From: Ochrovirga pacifica
GTDB lineage: Bacteria; Bacteroidota; Bacteroidia; Flavobacteriales; Flavobacteriaceae
NCBI RefSeq assembly: GCF_000220525.1
Contig: NZ_AFPK01000013.1
Location: 43,568 to 107,567, forward strand
Reading direction: 5' to 3'
Length of the DNA stretch: 64,000 nt
The notes beneath the pieces are model-generated. The model did no database searches. It had not been told where the DNA came from and worked only from the letters and a program-made list of their open reading frames with translations. Of the stretch, positions 19,122-27,520 are shown piece by piece. A program made the translations under genes and the position numbers. Positions within the stretch are counted from its first letter, which is position 1. Each line of letters starts with the position of its first letter.

Positions 19122-20432
19122 TTATAGGTCACTTTCAATCAGATCTAAAAGCAAAGCAGCTGTCCAAGAAAAGTCGCCACCTCCATAACCTGCCTTGTCA
19201 GAAATGTGAATTTCTTTTCGAGCATCAAAATACTCATAAAAGCCGCTTTTTTCCACAATTTCTATCGTGTCTTTTTTAATACGCTCTGCCAAAGTGTTGT
19301 AATCATAAGCCCTACAACCTCGGTACAACATCCAGTTAAGATTTACCCAAACAGGCCCTCTCCAATATTTCTTGGGATCAAAGCGTTCGTTAGTAGGATC
19401 AAAAGAAGCACATAAGTATTTGTCTTCTCCGCCAAACTTATCTAACATTATATTCAACATATTTTCTACACGTTGTTGACTCACAAAATTGGCAAATATT
19501 GGAGCAAAAGACGATGATGTAATGAAAGGGATAGGTCTATTGTTTCTTACATCGAAATGGGTATAAACTTGTAATTCATCATGGTAGAGTTTGGTATTCA
19601 TTCCCCCTATCGCCTTTTGGTTCCAAAGTTTTAATTGCGCTATTTTGTCTTGATTATCTCCTAGTATTTCATACAAATTAATCAAAGCCTCATTGGATTT
19701 AATTAGCATTGTGTTAAACAAGGGATCTTGAATTAAAAACGGAGACAATTCTGCAATTTTTTCATCGCTATAATTGTGTTCTTTAGCAATGTTAATAATG
19801 TGCAGGTAATGATCGTACTCTCTATTTGTAGGCCTTTCTGCTGCATCTACATGAGTAGTATCTCTGCGTGTAAATTCGTAATGAGGTGGATTCATGGTTG
19901 CAAAAATATCATCCCAAATAGGGGAATTATCTGTTCCCGACTCCCAGTTATGATAAATATATACTAAGCCTTCATTATTAGGATCTCTGTGTTTGTAGAA
20001 ATATTCGTGGTTTAAAAACACCTTGTCTATTTGTGATTTGATAAAAGCCAACGTGCTGTTTTTGTCTTGGCTTATTCTATACATTTCTTCTAACACAAAA
20101 CCTGTTACTGGTGGTTGTGTCATTCCTGTTGATTTGTATTTTTTAGAAGACAAAGGGTGCAGTTCTGACTGGTGAAATTCAGGTCCTGGAAAATACGTAT
20201 CGCTAGGGGTATGAAAAACAATGTGTGGAATAAACCCATTGTCCCATTGCGCATCCAATAAGGTAGCAATTTCTTTTTCTGCTTTGTCCATATCATAATG
20301 AGCAAAACCAATGGCGATAAAACCAGAATCCCACAACCATTGAAATGGATATAATTTGGCACTAGGTACACTAAAACCATCTTTCCAGTTTTTGTTGAGT
20401 ACTTGTTGTGCTTGTTTGACTAAATTTTTCAT
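19122..20432 (-). CDS. GH63-like glycoside hydrolase, probable mannosyl-/glucosylglycerate hydrolase
   Basis: 436 aa from the ATG at 20432, chosen because 'QAQQVLNKNW' is where relatives begin; an upstream ATG at 20462 adds ten residues. The protein is an (alpha/alpha)6-barrel hydrolase of the MGH1/GH63-like type: 'FQWLWDSGFIAIGFAH' (30-44), 'NWESGTDNSPIWD' with putative acid D168, 'YWRGPVWVNLNWMLYRG', and 'FYEYF...FSWTAALLLDL' with putative base E400. Characterised relatives (Thermus mannosylglycerate hydrolase, mycobacterial glucosylglycerate hydrolase) release D-glycerate. Lack of a signal peptide implies cytoplasmic action. Which sugar it takes is not decidable from sequence alone. Confidence 0.85.
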   Translation of the reverse strand: MKNLVKQAQQVLNKNWKDGFSVPSAKLYPFQWLWDSGFIAIGFAHYDMDKAEKEIATLLDAQWDNGFIPHIVFHTPSDTYFPGPEFHQSELHPLSSKKYKSTGMTQPPVTGFVLEEMYRISQDKNSTLAFIKSQIDKVFLNHEYFYKHRDPNNEGLVYIYHNWESGTDNSPIWDDIFATMNPPHYEFTRRDTTHVDAAERPTNREYDHYLHIINIAKEHNYSDEKIAELSPFLIQDPLFNTMLIKSNEALINLYEILGDNQDKIAQLKLWNQKAIGGMNTKLYHDELQVYTHFDVRNNRPIPFITSSSFAPIFANFVSQQRVENMLNIMLDKFGGEDKYLCASFDPTNERFDPKKYWRGPVWVNLNWMLYRGCRAYDYNTLAERIKKDTIEIVEKSGFYEYFDARKEIHISDKAGYGGGDFSWTAALLLDLIESDL

Positions 20433-20502
20433 GTTTAAAATGTTGATTAAAAAATCGCCCACACCCGAGGATGCAGGCGAAAAACTAAAACTTAACTATG
20501 TT

Positions 20503-20521
20503 AAAAAAGAGGTTCTTTTTT
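20503..20521 (-). terminator. A/T-rich hairpin after the TonB receptor gene
   Basis: Perfect 8-bp stem AAAAAAGA / TCTTTTTT with loop GGT, directly after the receptor stop. A G/C-rich segment (20457-20480) with short TCGCC/GGCGA arms and a T-run on the minus strand follows before the hydrolase start. Either could lower expression of the downstream enzymes relative to the receptor, but the stems are weak. Confidence 0.35.
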
Positions 20522-23188
20522 CTAAAAATTAAAAGAAGCTGTTACAAAAAACCTTCTTGGTAAAATTGGTCTACCTACAAAGAATTCTTGTTCTGTTTGA
20601 CCTGCAGCTCCTGCTCTTGGATTTCCTTCGGTAATACCAGCATTGTTAAACAAGTTGAATATTGAAGCTCCCAATCTTAAAGATTTATCATTGCCATCCA
20701 AATCAAAAGTATACCCTGCATTGATACGTACCATGGTAATAGCATCCAACTCAATGTCATTTACATCCGATGAAAACTTTTTACCTGTGTGGTTGGCAGT
20801 TATACTAGAATCAAACTGCTTGTTGTCAAAATGCAAGCCTAAACTACCTATAAAGTTAGGTTGTCTTGCCAGCTTGTTCCCTTCGTTGGCAGAAGTCGTT
20901 GTATTGTTTACCAAGTCTTCTTGCTTATTTTTAGTGATTTCATGCATTTGATAAGTAGCAGTACCTCTTAAATTTAAATGTTCTATAATTTCTAAATCCC
21001 CATTAAATTCCAATCCAAAAGTTTCTGTGTTTTGTGTATCTCTAGTTTGATCTACTAAATTTCCTCCAATGATTGCTTGGGTTATTTTAACACGATCACT
21101 TAACGAAACATAATAAGCTGCTGCAGAACCAGAAAACTTATCTGTACCAAACTTAGCACCTAGCTCTACTTGTGAAATTTTTTCTGAATCGTATGAGGTT
21201 TCAGGAATACCTGCTGTGGGTGCAAAACCTCTTAATTGAGGAAAGAAAAAACCTTTGGAAGCATTGGCATATAAATTAACAGCATCGTTTAACTTGTACA
21301 ATCCTGCCAAAGAAATAGCCCAATCATCGGCCTCTACTGTTCCTCGTACAAATGTTCCATCTGCATAACGTACATTGCTTAATTCAGAAGTAATATCTTC
21401 ATATACTGTAGAATCGTATAAATTTCCTTTGTTAAATTCTCCTGATGTTTTTTCGTATCTAAACCCTACATCAATCCTCCATTTGTCTAAAATAATCTCA
21501 TCAGAAACATAAAAAGCGGTTTTGTTTTGTGATAGATAATTGTTTGCTGTCATCCCAATTCTGTTGTATAATCCTCCCTGAGAATAAATTACATTATCAC
21601 CGCCTGCATTCGTATAAGATAAATTTACCAAACGAGGGTCGTTATTAAATTCAGATAATACTCTGTATTGATAGTTTACGTCTTCAGCCTCTGTTCTTGC
21701 CAAAAAAGTACCTGCTGTAATGTTATGGTTTCCAAAGTCCGTATCTAAAGTTTTGGTCAACGAAGCTTCTCCTGCATAATCTGTCATAGGACGTAATCTA
21801 TCTACATGAAGATTTTCTATCACCAAATCGGTATCGCTTATCTGAGATCCATCTCCTCCTTGATAAGTAGCACTGTAACCTAGATTATTAGTTGCTATAT
21901 TGTTTACATAATCTCCTAACTGAATAGGGGTTCCGTAATCTCCACTTCCTCCTACATACAAAGCAAAATTGTGTTTGTATTTGGCATATCTAACCTTGGC
22001 TTGAAACTTTAAGTCGTCCTCTAAATTGTATTTAAAATCTCCTAAAAAGTACCCGCCACTTGTAGCCACTCCATCCTGAATAGGACTGTTATATACTCCT
22101 CCTGGTGTTAAAAAAGATGTGTTAGCCAATTGGCTAGGCAGCAATTGTTCTACTGGTTTTCCATCATTTCCATCAATACGTTCTCTAGATCCACCTTGTA
22201 AAGGCAATGGCAAATAGAACTGAGCTTTATCGTCTATAAACTGACCGTGCATGGTAAACGAACCTTTGTCAAATTTCTTTTTAATATTACCTCTTAATTG
22301 CACCCCTTTGGTTGGTAGTCCTACATCAATGGGCCCTTCATCATATCTAACAAATCCGGTTAAAGCGTAATAAGTATTAGAATCCTCACCTCCTAATTTA
22401 CCTCCACTATAAAAGTCTGTTTTTAATCTTCCTCCATTAGCCCATTCTACATTTACAGTATTCCCTGGGTTGGTATCTCCTGTTTTACTGGTATAATTAA
22501 TAATTCCAGCTACAGAACCTGCTCCGTATAAAATGGCAGAACCTCCACGAACAAATTCTACTCCTTTAAACCCTATATCGGTTCTTGCATATACGTCATG
22601 TGCCGATGAGTTCAATCCAAAAGTACTCATCAAAGGCATACCATCGTATTGTAAAGGGTTAAAAACGTATTGCCCTCCAGAAGGCAAACCTCTTACAAAT
22701 ACATTGGTCGCTACTTCTCCACCTCCACCTTCTGCTGTAATTCCTGGTACACTACGTAAAATATCTGCCTGACTGTTGGCTGATAATTTCGTAATCTCTT
22801 CGGCCTTTACCGAACTGATAGACAGAGGAGCTTCTTTTTGAGACCTAAAGGTTGTAGAGGCTGTAAGCACTACTTCTTCTAGAGTATTCATATCTCCTTT
22901 TAGTACCACATCTACAATAATTCGTTTTCCCTTTACATTGATTTGTTTTTCAAAAGTTACAAAACCAATATTAGAGAATTCAATGGTCTTAGTTCCTGTA
23001 CCGTTTATTTTTAATACGTAATTCCCATCCAAATCTGTAGTAGTACCTTGATTGGTTCCTTTTACTTTGACATTAGCAAGTGTTACAGGAAAACCAGTTT
23101 CGTCTGTTACGATACCTGCAACTTCAGTCTGGGCATTTATTGCTAGATAGCCAAAAACACAAAAAAGTGTAAGTAATATATTCTTCAT
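20522..23188 (-). CDS. TonB-dependent receptor for the glycosylglycerate locus
   Basis: 888 aa. Signal peptide (cleavage after 'YLAINAQ'), carboxypeptidase-like domain (about 21-105, 'EVAGIVTDETGFPVTLANVK'), plug with 'NVFVRGLPSGGQYVFNPLQY', then a beta-barrel ending 'RRFFVTASFNF' with the expected terminal Phe. It has the iron-transporter-like plug layout and no SusD partner, suited to a small substrate. It is the first gene of the operon with the hydrolase, symporter and kinase, and lies divergent from the LacI gene across a palindromic operator. I infer that it takes up mannosyl- or glucosylglycerate. Confidence 0.9.
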   Translation of the reverse strand: MKNILLTLFCVFGYLAINAQTEVAGIVTDETGFPVTLANVKVKGTNQGTTTDLDGNYVLKINGTGTKTIEFSNIGFVTFEKQINVKGKRIIVDVVLKGDMNTLEEVVLTASTTFRSQKEAPLSISSVKAEEITKLSANSQADILRSVPGITAEGGGGEVATNVFVRGLPSGGQYVFNPLQYDGMPLMSTFGLNSSAHDVYARTDIGFKGVEFVRGGSAILYGAGSVAGIINYTSKTGDTNPGNTVNVEWANGGRLKTDFYSGGKLGGEDSNTYYALTGFVRYDEGPIDVGLPTKGVQLRGNIKKKFDKGSFTMHGQFIDDKAQFYLPLPLQGGSRERIDGNDGKPVEQLLPSQLANTSFLTPGGVYNSPIQDGVATSGGYFLGDFKYNLEDDLKFQAKVRYAKYKHNFALYVGGSGDYGTPIQLGDYVNNIATNNLGYSATYQGGDGSQISDTDLVIENLHVDRLRPMTDYAGEASLTKTLDTDFGNHNITAGTFLARTEAEDVNYQYRVLSEFNNDPRLVNLSYTNAGGDNVIYSQGGLYNRIGMTANNYLSQNKTAFYVSDEIILDKWRIDVGFRYEKTSGEFNKGNLYDSTVYEDITSELSNVRYADGTFVRGTVEADDWAISLAGLYKLNDAVNLYANASKGFFFPQLRGFAPTAGIPETSYDSEKISQVELGAKFGTDKFSGSAAAYYVSLSDRVKITQAIIGGNLVDQTRDTQNTETFGLEFNGDLEIIEHLNLRGTATYQMHEITKNKQEDLVNNTTTSANEGNKLARQPNFIGSLGLHFDNKQFDSSITANHTGKKFSSDVNDIELDAITMVRINAGYTFDLDGNDKSLRLGASIFNLFNNAGITEGNPRAGAAGQTEQEFFVGRPILPRRFFVTASFNF

Positions 23189-23224
23189 AATTTAGGTTTT
23201 ATTAGTTATTAATTTCGTTCACTA

Positions 23225-23232
23225 CAAAATTA
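23225..23232 (-). promoter_or_regulatory. Candidate -7 element of the TonB receptor operon
   Basis: On the minus strand this reads TAATTTTG, matching TAnnTTTG, 37 bases upstream of the receptor ATG. A convincing -33 element at standard spacing was not seen. The LacI palindrome lies about 45 bases further upstream. Confidence 0.35.
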
Positions 23233-23276
23233 CTATACAAAACAACTTTTTTTTACGAAAAAAGCAATATTACACC

Positions 23277-23290
23277 CGCAAACGTTTGCG
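23277..23290. promoter_or_regulatory. Perfect 14-bp palindrome, probable LacI-family operator
   Basis: CGCAAACGTTTGCG is self-complementary with the central CpG typical of LacI/GalR operators. It lies in the 133-base gap between the divergent receptor operon and the LacI gene, 32 bases before the regulator ATG. It is a G/C-rich island in otherwise A/T-rich intergenic DNA. It could serve both directions. Confidence 0.8.
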
Positions 23291-23321
23291 TAAACTCATA
23301 CAATTATCCTACATTTACTAC

Positions 23322-24359
23322 ATGAAAAAAAGACAAAACGTACGATTAAAAGACATTGCAGATGCATTACAAACCTCTGTATCTACAGTATCTAGAGCTC
23401 TAAAAAACCACAAAGATATTAGCACTGAAATGAAAGAAAAGGTGCACAAAAAAGCAAAAGAACTCAATTATTTTCCCAACATATTTGCACAAGGTTTTCG
23501 TAAAAGAAGAACGCATCTTATAGGTGTTATTGTTCCTAATCTAACCCATTACTACACCTCTACCATATTAGAAGGAGTATTAGAAGAAACAGAAAACAGA
23601 GGTTATCATCCTATTATTATGGGATCAAAAGATAGTTACGAAAAACAGATAGAACTACTTAACATGATGTTGCACCTAGGGGTAGATGGCATTCTACTAT
23701 CTTTAACAAGAAATACGCATAATATTGATAAAATTATTCAGTACATAGAAGAAGTTCCTTTGGTACTATTTGACAAAGTTTCGAGAAAAGTGCCTTGCAC
23801 GCAAATTATTATAGATGAAGAAGAAGCTGCTTACAAAGCTGTAAAACACTTGATTGATTTAGGAAGAAAAAGAATTGCCATTTTTAAAGAAACCAACGAT
23901 TCCTTTAATTCTCTTAAACGTTACGAAGGCTATTTAAGAGCTCTAAAAACCCACCAACTCCCTTTTGACGAATCTTTAGTACTAAGTTCGCAATACATTC
24001 CCCTAGATCAAGGTAAAATACTGGCCGAACAAATTTTACAAAATCCAATCAAACCCGATGCAGTATTTTGCATAACCGATAATTGTGCCGTTGGAGCGTT
24101 ACAAACTTTTAAAAAAAATAAGCTAAAAGTCCCCGAAGATATTGCTATTGTAGGATTTAGTAATTCTATGTCTTCACAAATTGTAGAACCCCAAATAACT
24201 ACTATTGATCAACCTGGAACTAAAGTAGGAAAAACAGCAGTAACCTATTTGGTAGATGAAATTGACAATCCCAAAAAGGGTTTTATGGACTACAAAACTG
24301 TGGAACTTAAAACACATTTAATTGTAAGAGCATCTACTAAAAAAGAAGCTAATTTTTAG
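23322..24359 (+). CDS. LacI-family transcriptional regulator
   Basis: 345 aa from the ATG at 23322; an upstream in-frame TTG at 23286 would run through the operator and adds no homologous residues. The N-terminal HTH is 'VRLKDIADALQTSVSTVSRAL', with the hinge region around 'ELNYFPNIFAQGFR'. A periplasmic-binding-like effector domain follows ('LIGVIVPNLTHYYTSTILEG', 'DAVFCITDNCAVGAL', 'IAIVGFSNSM'). It is divergent from the glycosylglycerate operon and is presumed to control it, and itself, through the palindrome. The inducer would be the glycoside or a breakdown product. Confidence 0.92.
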   Translation: MKKRQNVRLKDIADALQTSVSTVSRALKNHKDISTEMKEKVHKKAKELNYFPNIFAQGFRKRRTHLIGVIVPNLTHYYTSTILEGVLEETENRGYHPIIMGSKDSYEKQIELLNMMLHLGVDGILLSLTRNTHNIDKIIQYIEEVPLVLFDKVSRKVPCTQIIIDEEEAAYKAVKHLIDLGRKRIAIFKETNDSFNSLKRYEGYLRALKTHQLPFDESLVLSSQYIPLDQGKILAEQILQNPIKPDAVFCITDNCAVGALQTFKKNKLKVPEDIAIVGFSNSMSSQIVEPQITTIDQPGTKVGKTAVTYLVDEIDNPKKGFMDYKTVELKTHLIVRASTKKEANF

Positions 24360-24509
24360 CCATATTCTGTATCAAAAGTTACTGTTTAACAAACGAATTG
24401 TCGTAAATTTATTCTTATAAATTTTGGTGTATTTTTTCTTGTTTTACTAGAGATAAAGTCAAAGTTTAAGCCATCGTTATTTCATTTTAAGTCACAATTT
24501 TTTTCCCTC

Positions 24510-25841
24510 ATGGAAGACATGATTTTTTACGATCGTTTGCAGTTTGCTTTTACGATTACATTCCACTACATTTTTCCCCAACTTACCATGGGACTTTCTT
24601 TAATTATTTTGTTCTTTAAAGGCTATTACCTTAAGTCTAACAAAGAGATTTACAATGATGCTGCTAAATTTTTTATGAAAATATTTGCCATCAACTTTAC
24701 TATGGGAGTTATTACTGGGATTCCTATGGAGTTCCAATTTGGAACCAACTGGGCTAAATTTTCAGAACTCACAGGGGGAATTATAGGGCAAACCTTAGCT
24801 ATGGAAGGAACTTTTTCTTTCTTTCTAGAGTCTTCGTTTTTGGCACTGTTTATTTTTGGAGAAAAAATAATGGGACAAAAATTGCATTTCCTTACTGGTT
24901 TTTTTGTGTTTTTAGGGTCTTGGGCAAGCGGTTACCTTATATTAGCTACCAATGCTTGGATGCAACATCCTGTAGGATATGAAATAATAGAAAATGGAAA
25001 ATTCGTCCTAACACACTTTGGCAAATTGTTTAGCAATCCATGGTTGTTACCTGCTTTTTTACACAATCAAATGGCATCTTTGGTAACTTCTTCTTTTTTA
25101 GTAGCGAGCATTGGTGCTTTTTACTTACTCATCAAAAAAAACGAAGCTTATGGAAAATTATTTGTAAAAACAGGAATCATTTTCGGATTGGTTTCTGCTT
25201 TGCTAGTCGCTTTTCCTACAGGAGATCTGAATGCTAAAAATGTAGCCAAGTATCAGCCTGCAGCTTTTGCAGCCATGGAGGGAATTTTTGAAACCGAACA
25301 TGCTGGAGCAGAAATTGTATTGATTGGCCAGCCCAACATGGTAGAAAAAAAACTAGATAACAAAATTGCAGTGCCTAATGTTTTGAGTTTCTTAACGTAT
25401 CAAAATTGGCATCAGCAAATATCAGGAATGGATCAGTTTGACAAAGAGGAATTACCCGATAATATTCCTGCCTTGTATTATTCTTATCACATTATGGTAG
25501 GATTGGGTACTATTTTTATCGGAATTATGATGGTTGCTGCGCTGCTGTTGTATCTTAAAAAAGTATATACGTTTAGACCCATTCTGTGGACACTACTATT
25601 GTTAGTACCATTTCCGTTTATAGCAAACATTACAGGTTGGTATGTTGCTGAATTGGGTAGACAGCCTTATTTGGTATATGGTCTATTAAAAACTGTTGAT
25701 GGAGTCTCTCCCACAGTTTCATCAGGAAACACCTTGTTTACTTTGCTCGGCTTTGTAGCCTTGTATTTAATTTTAGGACTTCTATTTTTAATCTTGGTAG
25801 GAAAAACCATTTACCAAGGACCACAATCACAAAAACACTAA
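24510..25841 (+). CDS. cydA: Cytochrome bd oxidase subunit I
   Basis: 443 aa with about nine membrane helices. Haem-ligand His19 lies in 'FTITFHYIFPQLTMGL' and another His in 'FLHNQMASLVTSSFLVAS'; the quinol-side signature 'TGWYVAELGRQPYLVYGLLKT' is near intact. The Q-loop is of the short type. The bd oxidase reduces oxygen with quinol electrons and works at low oxygen or under nitrosative stress. The start could alternatively be the Met three codons downstream. It is followed by cydB after three bases. Confidence 0.95.
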   Translation: MEDMIFYDRLQFAFTITFHYIFPQLTMGLSLIILFFKGYYLKSNKEIYNDAAKFFMKIFAINFTMGVITGIPMEFQFGTNWAKFSELTGGIIGQTLAMEGTFSFFLESSFLALFIFGEKIMGQKLHFLTGFFVFLGSWASGYLILATNAWMQHPVGYEIIENGKFVLTHFGKLFSNPWLLPAFLHNQMASLVTSSFLVASIGAFYLLIKKNEAYGKLFVKTGIIFGLVSALLVAFPTGDLNAKNVAKYQPAAFAAMEGIFETEHAGAEIVLIGQPNMVEKKLDNKIAVPNVLSFLTYQNWHQQISGMDQFDKEELPDNIPALYYSYHIMVGLGTIFIGIMMVAALLLYLKKVYTFRPILWTLLLLVPFPFIANITGWYVAELGRQPYLVYGLLKTVDGVSPTVSSGNTLFTLLGFVALYLILGLLFLILVGKTIYQGPQSQKH

Positions 25842-25844
25842 GCC

Positions 25845-26918
25845 ATGGAAATATTTTGGTTCATTATTATTGCAGTCGTCGTTACCGTATTTTTTATTCT
25901 TGATGGTTATGATTTTGGTACAGGAATTATCCATTTATTCTTTGCAAAAAAAGAAAAAGACAAAGAAGTTATTTCTAAAGCAGCGGGGTTGTTTTGGGAT
26001 TCTAATGAGGTATGGCTTGTAGCCGCTGGAGGATTGGTTTTCATGGCATTTCCTACGCTATACGCTTCTGTTTTTAGCGGATTTTATTTGCCTTTAATCA
26101 TTGTATTATGGCTCATGATTTTTAGAGCTTTGGGATTAGAACTTCGCGGACAGTTTCACCACCCTGTATGGAAATCTTTTTGGGATACTGCCTTTGGTGT
26201 TTCTAGTCTTTTGTTAGTTTTGTTTTTTGGAATTGCTTTAGGAAATATGGCTCGTGGTGTAAATTTAGGGGGTGTTGAAGATGGTGTTTCTACCTACGAA
26301 GCTCACTACTTCTTTTTGCCTTTATGGGATGCTAGTTTTAGCCCCACCACCACCCATCCTGGTGTAATTGATTGGTTTACCTTGGTCATCGGAATCATTG
26401 CGGTAGTAACCTTAACCATTCACGGTGCCAATTGGGTCGTTTTAAAAACTCAAGCCAGTATTAACGAGCAATTAAAAAAAGTGAGTTTTCGCCTCAACAT
26501 TGCTCTAGCCTTATTAACTGTGTTTTCTGTAAGTATTTGGCATTTAATTGAGCCACAACCACTACACAATTACTTAAAATACCCTTTGTTTTTAATTTTT
26601 CCTGCTATTTATTTTATTGGATTGATCGGTCAGTTTTTTGTGCTAAAATTTAAAAAAGAAGCTCATGCTTTTACTTCTTCTTGTTTGATGATTGTAGGTG
26701 GCATTAGCTCTACCCTTGCAACCATGTTCCCTACTATTTTACCTTCTACCCATAACGAAAGCCCAGATTTGACCATTTATAATACCGCTACAAGTGAATA
26801 CGGAATGTCTGTTGCAGTTCCTTGGATTATTATAGGTTTGATTTTAATTTTAATTTATTTCATCATTCAGAAAAAACTAAATGCTGGAAAAATAGACAAT
26901 CGAGAATACGGTCACTAA
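25845..26918 (+). CDS. cydB: Cytochrome bd oxidase subunit II
   Basis: 357 aa with about eight or nine membrane helices. Family features are 'FFILDGYDFGTGIIHLFFA', 'FWDSNEVWLVAAGGLVFMAF' and 'WLMIFRALGLELRGQF'. It pairs with CydA in the inner membrane. It sits three bases after cydA in the same transcript. No cydX-like small ORF is obvious downstream; the next gene is a RidA-family protein 27 bases away. Confidence 0.95.
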   Translation: MEIFWFIIIAVVVTVFFILDGYDFGTGIIHLFFAKKEKDKEVISKAAGLFWDSNEVWLVAAGGLVFMAFPTLYASVFSGFYLPLIIVLWLMIFRALGLELRGQFHHPVWKSFWDTAFGVSSLLLVLFFGIALGNMARGVNLGGVEDGVSTYEAHYFFLPLWDASFSPTTTHPGVIDWFTLVIGIIAVVTLTIHGANWVVLKTQASINEQLKKVSFRLNIALALLTVFSVSIWHLIEPQPLHNYLKYPLFLIFPAIYFIGLIGQFFVLKFKKEAHAFTSSCLMIVGGISSTLATMFPTILPSTHNESPDLTIYNTATSEYGMSVAVPWIIIGLILILIYFIIQKKLNAGKIDNREYGH

Positions 26919-26945
26919 TAGTTTCTTTACAATATTACAATCAAA

Positions 26946-27407
26946 ATGAATCCCATACAACATCTTGAAAAATTAGGTTTGCAACTTCCAACAGTTTCTA
27001 CTCCTGGCGGAAATTATGTTTCTGTAAATATCAGAGAACAAATTGCGTATGTTGCCATCCAATTTCCAATTGAAAATGAAAGCTACAAATATCAAGGTCG
27101 TTTGGGTAATGAAATTGCTACTTCGGATGGAATCAAAGCCATGGAACTCTGTGCTTTAAATGTTTTAGCACAAATCAATGCTAAAATTGGTTTTGAAAAC
27201 TTGGTAGGGCTCAATCATATTGATGCCTATTACCAAGCAGACAATCATTGGGACGATGGTCCGATTGTGGTAAACGGTGCTTCTGATTTGTTTGCACATG
27301 TTTTGCAAGACAAAGGTACACATAGCAGGGCTATTTTTGGTGTTGCACAATTACCCAGAAACTTTTGTGTAGGACTTACAGCTTCTTTTACCTTAGAAAA
27401 ATTATAA
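26946..27407 (+). CDS. RidA/YjgF-family protein
   Basis: 153 aa of the larger RidA subgroup ('GNYVSVNIREQIAYVAIQFP', 'GRLGNEIATSDGIKAMELCA', 'FGVAQLPRNFCVGLTASFTL'). Classical RidA hydrolyses reactive enamine/imine intermediates; many members of this subgroup lack the catalytic Arg and their role is unknown, so the activity here is uncertain. It closely follows cydB and is the last chromosomal-type gene before the restriction-modification pair. Confidence 0.85.
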   Translation: MNPIQHLEKLGLQLPTVSTPGGNYVSVNIREQIAYVAIQFPIENESYKYQGRLGNEIATSDGIKAMELCALNVLAQINAKIGFENLVGLNHIDAYYQADNHWDDGPIVVNGASDLFAHVLQDKGTHSRAIFGVAQLPRNFCVGLTASFTLEKL

Positions 27408-27477
27408 TATCAAAGTTATGAGAACATTACAACAAAAATCTAGAAATAATAAAAAATATCATTCTGCTTTACAAAAA

Positions 27478-27497
27478 TGTCCGTAATTTTGTCCGTA
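27478..27497 (+). repeat. Paired TGTCCGTA direct repeat upstream of the methyltransferase
   Basis: TGTCCGTA occurs at 27478-27485 and again at 27490-27497, 12 bases apart start to start, and ends 23 bases before the methyltransferase ATG. Arm domains of tyrosine recombinases bind short direct repeats, so these could be binding sites for the gene's own Arm domain or remnants of an integrase promoter/att region. Confidence 0.5.
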
Positions 27498-27520
27498 CAA
27501 TATAAAAAATGTGATTTTTT

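Noticed and set aside
27419..27487. 22-codon ORF between the RidA and methyltransferase genes
   Set aside because: It is low-complexity, Lys/Asn-rich and ends in the direct repeat; no independent support for translation.
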